Below, one piece after another: positions 54,582 to 63,014 of a stretch of DNA of 64,000 bases. This stretch comes from Actinokineospora auranticolor (lineage in GTDB: Bacteria > Actinomycetota > Actinomycetes > Mycobacteriales > Pseudonocardiaceae): NCBI RefSeq assembly GCF_002934265.1, contig NZ_PTIX01000018.1:1-64000 (forward strand). The letters run 5' to 3'. Both the position numbers and the translations under genes were made by a program. Numbering within the stretch: position 1 is the first letter of the stretch; every line of letters begins with the position of its first letter. The notes beneath the pieces were generated by a model, which was not told the DNA's origin, did no database searches, and saw nothing but the letters and a program-made list of their open reading frames with translations.

Positions 54582-55448
54582 GTGACCGGTGACGTACGAG
54601 TCGGGACGTCGGGCTGGGTCTACCCGCCCTGGCGCGGTGAGTTCTACCCGAAGGGGTTGGCGCGGAAGCGGGAGTTGGAGTACCTGTCCCGCCGGGTCAA
54701 CTCGGTCGAGATCAACGGCTCGTTCTACGCCCTCCAGCGCCCAACCAGCTTCCAGCGCTGGCACGACGACACCCCGGACGACTTCGTCTTCGCCGTCAAG
54801 GCGCCCCGCTTCGTCACCCACATGAAGCGCCTGCGCGACATCGACTCGCCCCTGGCCAACTTCTTCGCCTCGGGCCTCCTCGCACTCGGGCCGAAGCTGG
54901 GCCCGGTCCTGTGGCAGCTGCCGGAGAACTTCACGTACGAACCCCGGGTCCTCGCCGACTTCTTCGACCGGCTACCCCGGACCACCGCGGCCGCGGCGGC
55001 GCTCGCGGGTGACCACGACGAGCGCCTCGAAGGTCGCGCGTGGACGAAAACCGACGCGGATCGGCCGGTGCGGCACGCGATGGAGGTCCGCAACCCGGCC
55101 TTCGCGGTCCCGGAGTTCGTGGACCTGCTGCGGGAGAAGGAGGTCGCACTGGTCGTCGCGGACACCGCGGGGAAGTGGCCCCACCTCGACGACGTCACGG
55201 CCGACTTCGTCTACCTCCGCCTGCACGGCGACAAGGAGCTCTACGCGAGCGGCTACGCACCCGACGCGCTCGACGCCTGGGCGACGAAGATCCGCACCTG
55301 GCGGTCGGGGAAGAACGTGCGTTCGGAGCACGTCGTCGGCAAACCCGCTCCCTACCGCAAGACCGGCCGCGACGTTTACGCCTACTTCGACAACGACATG
55401 AAGGTCAAGGCGCCCGGCGACGCCATCGGGCTGATGGGTCGCCTCTAG
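54582..55448 (+). CDS. DUF72 family TIM-barrel protein (second copy)
   Basis: 288 residues, paralogous to 50406-51140 but longer. VRVGTSGWVYPPWRGEFYPK, SVEINGSFYALQRP and DDFVFAVKAPRFVTH match the first copy. It has extra segments around residues 135-160 and near KTGRDVYAYFDNDMKVKAP. GTG at 54582 is used; an in-frame GTG at 54561 would overlap the NLR stop by 4 bp and add seven residues. Function unknown. Confidence 0.88.
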   Translation: MTGDVRVGTSGWVYPPWRGEFYPKGLARKRELEYLSRRVNSVEINGSFYALQRPTSFQRWHDDTPDDFVFAVKAPRFVTHMKRLRDIDSPLANFFASGLLALGPKLGPVLWQLPENFTYEPRVLADFFDRLPRTTAAAAALAGDHDERLEGRAWTKTDADRPVRHAMEVRNPAFAVPEFVDLLREKEVALVVADTAGKWPHLDDVTADFVYLRLHGDKELYASGYAPDALDAWATKIRTWRSGKNVRSEHVVGKPAPYRKTGRDVYAYFDNDMKVKAPGDAIGLMGRL

Positions 55449-55453
55449 CGGGC

Positions 55454-55487
55454 CCGGGTGGATCGCCTCGGCAGGCGACCCACCCGG
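55454..55487. terminator. Bidirectional hairpin terminator
   Basis: CCGGGTGGATCGCCT and AGGCGACCCACCCGG form a 15-bp stem with one mismatch and a 4-nt loop between the convergent DUF72 and fadB genes. Confidence 0.75.
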
Positions 55488-55493
55488 TTCACC

Positions 55494-57602
55494 TCACGCC
55501 GTCGGGACCGAGGCGACCCCGGAGGCCAGGAACGGCTTGCCGTTGACCCGTTCCGAGATGCCCTCGCGGTCCAGGTACGGGGTCACGCCGCCCAGCCAGA
55601 ACGGCCAGCCCGCGCCGAGGATCATGCACAGGTCGATGTCCTGGGCCTCCGCCACGACGCCTTCGTCCAACATGATCCGGATCTCCTGGGCCACGGCCGC
55701 CAGCACCCGTTCGCGGACCGCGTCCGCGGTCAGCACCGAGGGGCCGAACTCCCACAGGGCCGCGACTTCCGGGTCCACCGACTGGTTCCCGGCCGCGTCC
55801 CACGTCCACACCGCCGACTTCCCGGCTGCCACGAACCGCCGCATGTTGTCGCTGACGGTGAAGCGGTCCGGGTAGGCGTTGTGCATGGTCGTCGCGACGT
55901 GCAGCGCGACCGGTGGGCCCACCAGTTGCAGCAGCACCAACGGGCTCATCGGCAGGCCCAGCGGGTCGGTCGCGTGGTCGGCCACCTCGAACGGAGTGCC
56001 CTCGTCGATCGCCTGGACGACCTCGCCCATGAACCGGGTCAGCAGTCGGTTGACGACGAACGCGGGCGCGTCCTTCACCAGCACACAGGACTTCCGCAGC
56101 GCCTTGCCCACCGCGAAGGCGGTCGCCAGGGTCGGGTCGTCGGTCTTCTCCGCGCGCACGATCTCCAGCAGCGGCATCACCGCGACCGGGTTGAAGAAGT
56201 GGAAGCCCACGACCCGCTCCGGGTGGCGCAGGCCCGCAGCCATCGCGGTGATCGACAGGGACGAGGTGTTCGTCGCCAGCACGCACTCCGCGCTGACGTG
56301 CGCCTCCACCTCCTCGAACACCTTCTGCTTGACGACCAGTTCCTCGAACACCGCCTCGATCACGAAGTCCGCGTCCGCGAACGCCGCCTTGTCCAGCGAC
56401 CCGGTCACCAGCGCCTTGAGCCGGTTGACGCCGTCCGCCGACAGGCGCCCCTTGGCGGCCAGCTTGTCGATCTCGTCGTGCACGTACCGCACGCCCTTGT
56501 CGACGCGTTCCTGGTCGACGTCGGTCAGCACCACCGGCACCTTCAGCTGGCGCGCGAACAGCAGCGCCATCTGGCTCGCCATCAGGCCCGCGCCGACGAT
56601 GCCGACCTTGTTCACCGGCCGCGCCAGCGACTTGTCCGGCGCCCCGGCGGGCCGCTTGGCGCGCTTCTGCACCAGGTTGAACGAGTACAGCCCGGCCCGC
56701 AGCTCGTCGGACATCAGCACGTCCGCGAGCGCCTCGGTCTCCGCCGCGTACCCGGCGTCGAGGTCTCCGGAACGGGCCAGTTCCAGCAATTCCACCGCCT
56801 TGAGCGCCCCCGGCGACGCGCCCTTCGTCCGCCCCTCGACGATCCCCCGCGCCCGCGCCACCGCCGCGTCCCACCCGGCACCCCGGTCGATCTCGGGCCG
56901 GTTCACCGCGGTCTTGCCGTTGATGACGTCCGCGGCCCACTGCGACGACCGCTCGAGGAAGTCCGCCGAGCCCAGCAGCACGTCCGTGATACCCAGGTCC
57001 GCGGCCTGCTTCGGCTTCAGCATCCGGTTCTGGCTCAGCGCGTTCTCGATGATCACCGTCACCGCCGCGTCCGGCCCGATCAGGTTCGGCAGCAGCTGCG
57101 TGCCGCCCCAGCCCGGGAACAGCCCCAGGAACACCTCGGGGAACGCGATGGCGGCGGTGTTGTCCGACAGCGTCCGGTAGTGGCACGACAGCGCCAGCTC
57201 CAGACCGCCGCCCATCACCGCCCCGTTGACGAAGGCGAAGGTCGGCACCCGGGACTCGGTGAGCCGCCGGAACACCTCGTGCCCACTGCGCGCGATGTCC
57301 AAAGCGGACTCACGCGTCGCCACCTGCTCCACACCGGACAGGTCGGCGCCGACGGCGAACACGAACGGCTTGCCGGTCACCGCGATCGCGCTCGGGTCGG
57401 CGGCGAACGCCTCGTCCAGCGCGGCGTTGAGGCTCACCAGGCTCTGCGGACCGAACGTCGACGGGCGCGTGTGGTCGTGCCCGTTGTCGATGGTGATCAG
57501 CGCGACCGGCTTCGGCAGCCCCGGCTGGCGCACCAGCCGCGTGGTCGCCTTCGTGACGACCTCGTCCGGGAACGCCTCCGCGGCCTGTTCCTGCGTCAGC
57601 AT
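55494..57602 (-). CDS. fadB: Fatty-acid oxidation complex alpha subunit (enoyl-CoA hydratase / 3-hydroxyacyl-CoA dehydrogenase)
   Basis: Bifunctional beta-oxidation enzyme of 702 residues. The N-terminal crotonase domain has the oxyanion-hole segment AFVNGAVMGGGLELALSCHY. The NAD-binding domain starts VGIVGAGLMASQMA (about 337), and the dehydrogenase dyad lies in VGFHFFNPVAVMPLLEIV. ATG at 57602 overlaps the thiolase stop by one base, so the two form an operon whose products assemble as the trifunctional-type complex. Confidence 0.94.
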   Translation of the reverse strand: MLTQEQAAEAFPDEVVTKATTRLVRQPGLPKPVALITIDNGHDHTRPSTFGPQSLVSLNAALDEAFAADPSAIAVTGKPFVFAVGADLSGVEQVATRESALDIARSGHEVFRRLTESRVPTFAFVNGAVMGGGLELALSCHYRTLSDNTAAIAFPEVFLGLFPGWGGTQLLPNLIGPDAAVTVIIENALSQNRMLKPKQAADLGITDVLLGSADFLERSSQWAADVINGKTAVNRPEIDRGAGWDAAVARARGIVEGRTKGASPGALKAVELLELARSGDLDAGYAAETEALADVLMSDELRAGLYSFNLVQKRAKRPAGAPDKSLARPVNKVGIVGAGLMASQMALLFARQLKVPVVLTDVDQERVDKGVRYVHDEIDKLAAKGRLSADGVNRLKALVTGSLDKAAFADADFVIEAVFEELVVKQKVFEEVEAHVSAECVLATNTSSLSITAMAAGLRHPERVVGFHFFNPVAVMPLLEIVRAEKTDDPTLATAFAVGKALRKSCVLVKDAPAFVVNRLLTRFMGEVVQAIDEGTPFEVADHATDPLGLPMSPLVLLQLVGPPVALHVATTMHNAYPDRFTVSDNMRRFVAAGKSAVWTWDAAGNQSVDPEVAALWEFGPSVLTADAVRERVLAAVAQEIRIMLDEGVVAEAQDIDLCMILGAGWPFWLGGVTPYLDREGISERVNGKPFLASGVASVPTA

Positions 57603-58828
57603 CAGTTCCCGCTCCCGTCCCAGATGGGGTTCTCCCAGATCACGGTGCCACCCATGCCGATCCCGACGCACATGGTGGTCAGGCCGTAGCGCACGTCCGG
57701 GCGCTCGGCGAACTGGCGCGACAGCTGGGTCATCAGCCGCACGCCGGACGCGGCCAGCGGGTGGCCGCAGGCGATCGCCCCGCCCCACTGGTTCACCCGC
57801 GGATCGTCGTCGTCGAGCCCGAAGTGGTCGAGGAACGCCAGCACCTGCACCGCGAACGCCTCGTTGATCTCGAACAGCCCGATGTCCGAAATGGACAGCC
57901 CGGCCCGGGAGAGCGCCTTCTCCGTGGCGGGCACCGGTCCCACACCCATGACCTCCGGCTCCACACCGGCGAACGAGTAGCCCACGAGCCGCATCCCGAC
58001 CGGCAGGCCCAGCTCGCGCGCGGTCCGCTCCTCGGCCAGCACGCACGCCGTCGCGCCGTCGTTGAGCCCGGCCGCGTTGCCCGCGGTGACCCGGCCGTGC
58101 GGGCGGAACGGCGTCTTCAGCCCCGCCAGCGCCTCGACCGTGGTCCCCGGCCGCGGCGGCTCGTCCTCGGTGGCCAGGCCCCAGCCCAGCTCGGCGGACC
58201 GGGTCGCCACCGGCACCAGCTCGGGCCCGATCTTGCCCGCCTTCACCGCGTCGGCGAACTTCTCCTGGCTGCGCGCGGCGTAGGCGTCGCAGCGCTGCTT
58301 GGTCAGGTGCGGGAAGCGGTCGTGCACGTTCTCCGCGGTCTGACCCATGATCAGGGCGGTCGGGTCGACGAGCTTGTCCGCGATGATCCGCGGGTTCGGG
58401 TCGACGCCCTCGCCCATCGGGTGGCGGCCCATGTGCTCGACGCCGCCCGCGATCACCACGTCGTAGGCGCCGAACGCGATTCCGCTCGCGGTGGTGGTCA
58501 CGGCGGTCATCGCGCCCGCGCACATCCGGTCGACGGCGAACCCGGGCACCGACTTGGGCAGCCCGGCCAGCAGTGCGGCGGTGCGGCCGATGGTCAGGCC
58601 CTGGTCGCCGATCTGCGTGGTCGCGGCGACGGCCACCTCGTCGACCCGCTCCGGCGGCAGGCCGGGGTGCCGGCGCAGCAGCTCGCGGATGACCTTCACG
58701 ACCAGGTCGTCCGCCCGGGTCTCGGCGTAGACGCCCTTGGGTCCCGCCTTCCCGAACGGTGTCCGCGCCCCGTCGACGAACACGACGTCGCGGACGACTC
58801 GGGAGGCGGACGCGGCGGATGGGGCCAC
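57602..58828 (-). CDS. fadA: Acetyl-CoA C-acyltransferase (thiolase)
   Basis: Thiolytic cleavage of 3-ketoacyl-CoA, 408 residues. The nucleophilic cysteine lies in VDRMCAGAMTAV; the other catalytic motifs are NEAFAVQ, GGAIACGHPLAASGVR and MCVGIGMGG. GAGGAG lies 7 nt before the GTG at 58828. First gene of the fadA-fadB operon, with two palindromes just upstream that probably bind a TetR-type regulator. Confidence 0.94.
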   Translation of the reverse strand: MAPSAASASRVVRDVVFVDGARTPFGKAGPKGVYAETRADDLVVKVIRELLRRHPGLPPERVDEVAVAATTQIGDQGLTIGRTAALLAGLPKSVPGFAVDRMCAGAMTAVTTTASGIAFGAYDVVIAGGVEHMGRHPMGEGVDPNPRIIADKLVDPTALIMGQTAENVHDRFPHLTKQRCDAYAARSQEKFADAVKAGKIGPELVPVATRSAELGWGLATEDEPPRPGTTVEALAGLKTPFRPHGRVTAGNAAGLNDGATACVLAEERTARELGLPVGMRLVGYSFAGVEPEVMGVGPVPATEKALSRAGLSISDIGLFEINEAFAVQVLAFLDHFGLDDDDPRVNQWGGAIACGHPLAASGVRLMTQLSRQFAERPDVRYGLTTMCVGIGMGGTVIWENPIWDGSGN

Positions 58829-58856
58829 GGTGGTGCTCCTCGGTGTCGGATCCTGG

Positions 58857-58908
58857 GCTACCGTCCGGTAACCCCTGCCCACTCTAGCCCTTGTTACCGC
58901 CGGGTAAC
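58857..58908. promoter_or_regulatory. Paired palindromic operators upstream of fadA
   Basis: GTTACC-GCCG-GGTAAC (58893-58908) is a perfect 6+4+6 palindrome. GCTACC-GTCC-GGTAAC (58857-58872) matches it with one arm mismatch. The two start 36 bp apart, in the gap before fadA, and look like tandem sites for one dimeric repressor. Confidence 0.6.
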
Positions 58909-58922
58909 CACTGCGGCGCGCC

Positions 58923-60266
58923 TCACCCGGCGACCACCGGCAGATCCGCCGCGAACCGCCGCCCGGCCACGTGCTCCAGGTGCGGCACCAGCCGCACGCC
59001 GTGCTCGCCCGCCTCGGTCCGCGCCACCACGGCCTCGGCGGGCTCGCTGCCGAGGTTGGCGACCAGGTGCGGCAGGTCGGCGGGCATGTAGACCATCTGC
59101 CCCGCGATGGCGTCGATCATGTGCTCGACGTTGTGCCCGTAGTAGGTCCGAATGCGACCCCGGGTCACGTACAGCGCCGACTCGTGGTCCTGAAGGCGCA
59201 CCGGACCCCGGCCGCGCGCGGGCACGGAGACCACGTACATCCCCAGCCCCCGGGCGCCGACGGTGTCCCGGCAGATCCCCTGCTCGCCCGGCGTGATCAC
59301 CCGGACCGTCGGCGCGTCCGGGGTGTTGCGGGCGCGCGGGATGGTCGCGGCGGCGAGCACGGGGTCGCGCTTGGTCGTGCCGGTCCGGTAGCAGTCCCAG
59401 TCCGCCAGCCGCGTCGCCAGGTCCCCGCAGTACGCCTGCTCGACCTCCAGGTGCGTGCCCTGGCCCGCCGACCCGTACGACCAGCCCAGCGCGCGCACGG
59501 TGTCGGTGTCCAGGCACGGCGCGGCGTCGAGGAAGTCCGCGACCCGCTGCGGCAGCGGCGGCATCAGGTCGTCCGGCACCCCGACGGCGTGCAGGCAGGC
59601 CCGCTCGGCGTGCCCGGTGTCCGCGCGGAAGGTGACGCCGATGCAGAAGTCCGCGGGCACCACCTTGCGCATGGCCTTGAGCGTCGTGACGCTCGGCGTC
59701 GGCAGCGCGATCCCGCCGAGCACCTGGGCGCAGCGCTGCGCCGTGAGCGGACCCCGGGCCCGGAAGTACGCGGTGATGGTGTCGTCGCGGTGGTCGACGG
59801 CGGCGAACCGTGCGTGCGTCAGGCCTGCGGCGACCAGCCCGGCCAGGTTCGCCCGCACCGCGGCGGGCGCGGCGTCGAACACCGCCTCGGCCGGTCGCGT
59901 CCCGCCGAAGTAGACCCACGTCCTGGCCAGGCCGCCGATGCCGTCGAAATCGCACGACTGCACCGCGTCCGGGTCGAACTGCGCGTCCCACACCTGCACC
60001 AGCCGGGTCAGCGCCGTCTCGACGATGAGCCCGCGGCGCAGCGCGGTGTCCACCGTGTCGGCGTGCAGGCGGGCCAGGAAGCGGTAGCCCAGGTGGTCGC
60101 CGGGGCGGCTGGTGGTCTTCCACAGCACCGCCCCCGTGTGGAAGTGGTGCTCGAACGCGCACAGGACCCGGCGCGCCGTGTCCTCGTCCCACGGGGCCTC
60201 CACGACCGCCGCCAAGTGGGCGCCGTCGGTGAGGAAGCGGGCGGCGTCGAAGTTGTTGGTGGTCAT
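58923..60266 (-). CDS. CloQ/NovQ-like aromatic prenyltransferase fused to a cupin domain
   Basis: 447 residues. Residues 1 to about 300 resemble ABBA-fold aromatic prenyltransferases such as CloQ, which attaches dimethylallyl to 4-hydroxyphenylpyruvate: GAVLWKTTSRPGDHLGYRF (45-63), QSCDFDGIGGLARTWVYFGG (103-122) and LGWSYGSAGQGTHLEVEQAY. Residues 315-447 form a cupin with LQDHESALYVTRGRIRTYYG and GQMVYMPADLPHLVAN (P395, H400, N404). Stand-alone ABBA enzymes are 300-330 residues, so the cupin is an added domain. ATG at 60266. No recognised pathway genes flank it. Confidence 0.8.
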   Translation of the reverse strand: MTTNNFDAARFLTDGAHLAAVVEAPWDEDTARRVLCAFEHHFHTGAVLWKTTSRPGDHLGYRFLARLHADTVDTALRRGLIVETALTRLVQVWDAQFDPDAVQSCDFDGIGGLARTWVYFGGTRPAEAVFDAAPAAVRANLAGLVAAGLTHARFAAVDHRDDTITAYFRARGPLTAQRCAQVLGGIALPTPSVTTLKAMRKVVPADFCIGVTFRADTGHAERACLHAVGVPDDLMPPLPQRVADFLDAAPCLDTDTVRALGWSYGSAGQGTHLEVEQAYCGDLATRLADWDCYRTGTTKRDPVLAAATIPRARNTPDAPTVRVITPGEQGICRDTVGARGLGMYVVSVPARGRGPVRLQDHESALYVTRGRIRTYYGHNVEHMIDAIAGQMVYMPADLPHLVANLGSEPAEAVVARTEAGEHGVRLVPHLEHVAGRRFAADLPVVAG

Positions 60267-60362
60267 GCTCGGCTCCAGGGTTCTGCAACTGGGGCCGGTG
60301 GGGTCGCGGACGCCAAGAGCACCGTAACCGCGCCCGCCGATGATCGGTACGCGAAGACGCGA

Positions 60363-61037
60363 TCAACCCCGGTCGGTGAGCCCGACGAACTCCGCCATCC
60401 GCCCGACCGCGTAGCCGAAGAACTCGTCGGCCGGGTCCGCGCTGCCCACGAGCTGGCCGAACAGCTCGAAGCTGATCATCCCGAACAGCTGGGTCCAGGC
60501 CAGCAGGATCCGCGCCAGGGCGCCGGGGGGCAGGTCGTCCGGCAGCACCGCCCGGACGGCCTCGGACTGCGCGTGCACGACCGGGGGCAGTTCGCTGTCG
60601 GGCACCCCGGCCTCGGCCGCGATGCCGATCAGCACCAGCGCGACCCGGGCCGCGGGCGCGACGGTGTCCTGCGGCGCCCGGTAGCCGGGCACGGGGGAGC
60701 CGTAGATCAGCTCGTACTCGTACCGGTTCGCCAGCGCCCAGCCGCGCACCGCCGCGCACGCCGAGTGCCAGCGGGCCAGCGGCGTCGGGCCGTCGTCGGC
60801 CTGCTCCGCCGCGGCGCCGAGCGCGTTGTACGCGTCGATGATCAGCGCGGTGAGCAGGTCGTCGCGGCTGGGGTAGTACCGGTAGAGCGCCGAGGACACC
60901 ATGCCGAGGCTGCGGGCCACCGCGCGCAGCGACAGCCTGCCCGCGCCGCCGTCCGCCAGCTGCCTGCGGGCCTCGTCCTTGATCTCCCGAGTCAGTTCCG
61001 TGCGCGCCCGGTCCCGCGCGGTTCGCCCAGCACTCAT
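60363..61037 (-). CDS. TetR-family transcriptional regulator
   Basis: 224 residues. The N-terminal helix-turn-helix is RLSLRAVARSLGMVSSALYR followed by YYPSRDDLL; the C-terminal ligand domain (about 80-224) includes ALANRYEYELIYGSPVPGY, common in TetR proteins beside deazaflavin-dependent oxidoreductases. ATG at 61037. Divergent from the oxidoreductase, with two similar operators between, so it probably represses both genes. Confidence 0.88.
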   Translation of the reverse strand: MSAGRTARDRARTELTREIKDEARRQLADGGAGRLSLRAVARSLGMVSSALYRYYPSRDDLLTALIIDAYNALGAAAEQADDGPTPLARWHSACAAVRGWALANRYEYELIYGSPVPGYRAPQDTVAPAARVALVLIGIAAEAGVPDSELPPVVHAQSEAVRAVLPDDLPPGALARILLAWTQLFGMISFELFGQLVGSADPADEFFGYAVGRMAEFVGLTDRG

Positions 61038-61078
61038 GGTCACGAGTCTGGCACAGGTCGGAGCGGTGCACAAAGATG

Positions 61079-61145
61079 AGAGCAGTGCTCTTGACAAGGA
61101 ACGCCGATCCGCGTTGACTGGGATCATCCGAGAGCACCGCTCTCG
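61079..61145 (+). promoter_or_regulatory. Promoter flanked by two TetR-type operators
   Basis: AGAGCA-G-TGCTCT (61079-61091) and CGAGAGC-ACC-GCTCTCG (61129-61145) share AGAGCAnnGCTCT-like halves. Between them TTGACA (61091-61096) and TTGACT (61114-61119) are 17 bp apart. The second operator covers the expected transcription start of the oxidoreductase gene. Confidence 0.6.
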
Positions 61146-61165
61146 CTTTCGAAGGAGTCCCCGCC

Positions 61166-61618
61166 ATGAGCACCCAGGCCCACTACAAGCGCCCCGGCCG
61201 CGTCGAGGTCAACACCTTCCACCGCCTCGTGCGGTTCCTCGTCCGGCACGGCGTCAGCCTGTGGGGCGCGCGCGTGCTCTCGGTGCGGGGGCGCAAGAGC
61301 GGAGAGCTGCGGTCCAACCCGGTCAACCTGCTGACCCTCGACGGCGCCGAGTACCTGGTCGCGCCGCGCGGGCACACCGAGTGGGTGCGCAACCTCCGCG
61401 TCGCGGGCGAGGGCGAGCTGCGCGTCGGCAAGCGCGTGGACCGCTTCACGGCCGTGGAACTCCCGGACGCCGACAAGGTCCCCGTCCTGCGCGCCTACCT
61501 CAAGCGCTGGGGCTGGGAGGTCGGCATGTTCTTCGACGGCCTCGACGCCAAGTCGCCCGACGAGGAGCTGCTGGCCGCCGCCGCCAAGTTCCCGGTGTTC
61601 CGCGTGGCGCTGACCTGA
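61166..61618 (+). CDS. Deazaflavin (F420)-dependent nitroreductase family protein
   Basis: 150 residues of the split beta-barrel DDN-like family, which uses reduced coenzyme F420. Typical segments are VLSVRGRKSGELRSNPVNLL and YLVAPRGHTEWVRNLRV (F420-binding) and the charged C-terminal helices. AAGGAG precedes the ATG at 61166. Substrate unknown; relatives reduce quinones, nitro compounds or aflatoxins. Controlled by the divergent TetR gene by inference. Confidence 0.88.
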   Translation: MSTQAHYKRPGRVEVNTFHRLVRFLVRHGVSLWGARVLSVRGRKSGELRSNPVNLLTLDGAEYLVAPRGHTEWVRNLRVAGEGELRVGKRVDRFTAVELPDADKVPVLRAYLKRWGWEVGMFFDGLDAKSPDEELLAAAAKFPVFRVALT

Positions 61619-61673
61619 CCGTCGGATTGTTCAACAGCCGGGCACGACCGCGATCGCCGACTCCGCGCCTCGA

Positions 61674-62915
61674 TCAGGCGCTCGCCTTGAGCGCCTCGCT
61701 CACCGCGTCGACGGTCAACCCGATCTGCCACTGCCGGGCCCCGCCCGCGCGCAGCGCCTCGGCGACCGAGTCGGTGTCCAGGTCGGCCGGGGGCTGCCAG
61801 CAGGTGCGGCGCAGCAGGTCCGGCTGCAACAGGTTCTCCACCGGCAGCCGGTTGTCCTCGGCGATCTTGTTCAGCGCCGTGCGGGCCGCCGCGAGCCGGG
61901 CCGCGGCCTCGGGGTCCTTGTCCGCCCAGCGGTTGGCCGGGGGCGGTCCGTCCGCGGGCGGCGACGGGTCCGGCAGCTCCGACTTCGGCAGCTGCGCGGC
62001 CGCGCGCAGCGCCCGCATCCACGTGCCCGCCAGCCTGCGCTGCGCCCGGCCCTTGAACACCGGCAGCTGCAGCAGCGCCTGTTCGTCGCCCGGGTTCACC
62101 GAGGCCGCCTGGATGATCGCGCTGTCGGGCAGCACCCGGCCGGGGGCGATGTCGCGCTCGCGGGCCATCGCGTCCCGCGCCTCCCACAGCGCCCGGATCG
62201 AGGCCAGCCCGCGCGGCGTCCGCACGCTGTGGATGCCGGAGGTGCGCCGCCACGGCTCCTTGCGCGGGGGCGGCGGCCCGGCGGTGCGCAGCGCCTCGAA
62301 CTCCTCCAGCGCCCACTCCAGCTTGCCCTGCTCGCGCAGCTCGGCCTCCAGCGCGTCGCGCAGCTGGATCAGCAGCTCGACGTCGAGTGCGGCGTAGTTG
62401 AGCCAGTCGACCGGCAGCGGCCTGCGCGACCAGTCCGCCGCGCCGTGGCCCTTCTCCAGCCGGTACCCCAGCAGCAGCTCGACCAGTGTGCCCAGCGCGA
62501 CCCGCTCGAACCCGGCCAGCCGACCGGCGAGCTCGGTGTCGAACAGCCGGGCCGGGCGCAGGCCCAGGTCGGCGAGGCAGGGGAGGTCCTGGGAGGCCGC
62601 GTGCAGCACCCACTCGCCGGTGCCCAGCGCCTCGACCAGGGGTTGCACCCGGTCGTCCACGGCGACCGGGTCGACCAGGAAGGTGCCCGCGCCCTGGCGG
62701 CGGACCTGGACCAGGTACGCCCGTTGGGAGTAGCGGTAACCGGACGCCCGTTCGGTGTCCACGGCTATCGGCCCGTGCCCGCCCGCGATCCGCTCTGCCG
62801 CCCGCGCCAGCGCGTCCAAGTCGACCACGACGTCGGGGGTGCCCTCCGCGGGCTCGGTGAGCAGCACCGGGGCCGGGGGGTCGGTTGCGGCGGGTCCTGA
62901 GCCGGGGATGGTCAC
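61674..62915 (-). CDS. rnd: Ribonuclease D-like 3'-5' exonuclease with HRDC domain
   Basis: 413 residues, RNA 3'-end processing by similarity. DEDD exonuclease domain: motif I IAVDTERASGYRY, motif II in VLHAASQDLPCLADLGL, motif III near NYAALDVELLIQLRD. HRDC domain about 210-290, then a linker and a second helical domain. GTG at 62915. Equivalent to mycobacterial Rv2681, two steps from dxs in that genome. Confidence 0.92.
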   Translation of the reverse strand: MTIPGSGPAATDPPAPVLLTEPAEGTPDVVVDLDALARAAERIAGGHGPIAVDTERASGYRYSQRAYLVQVRRQGAGTFLVDPVAVDDRVQPLVEALGTGEWVLHAASQDLPCLADLGLRPARLFDTELAGRLAGFERVALGTLVELLLGYRLEKGHGAADWSRRPLPVDWLNYAALDVELLIQLRDALEAELREQGKLEWALEEFEALRTAGPPPPRKEPWRRTSGIHSVRTPRGLASIRALWEARDAMARERDIAPGRVLPDSAIIQAASVNPGDEQALLQLPVFKGRAQRRLAGTWMRALRAAAQLPKSELPDPSPPADGPPPANRWADKDPEAAARLAAARTALNKIAEDNRLPVENLLQPDLLRRTCWQPPADLDTDSVAEALRAGGARQWQIGLTVDAVSEALKASA

Positions 62916-62961
62916 GGCCGATGACCCTACGGCACAACCGGTGACAAACGTCGGAGATCAG

Positions 62962-63009
62962 CAGCAGTCGTGTGGCTGGGCCATGCCCAGCCCAGCCACA
63001 CGACTGCTG
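62962..63009. terminator. Long hairpin terminator
   Basis: CAGCAGTCGTGTGGCTGGGC and GCCCAGCCACACGACTGCTG form a perfect 20-bp stem around an 8-nt loop, just past the stop of the response regulator gene. Confidence 0.75.
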
Positions 63010-63014
63010 TTGTC

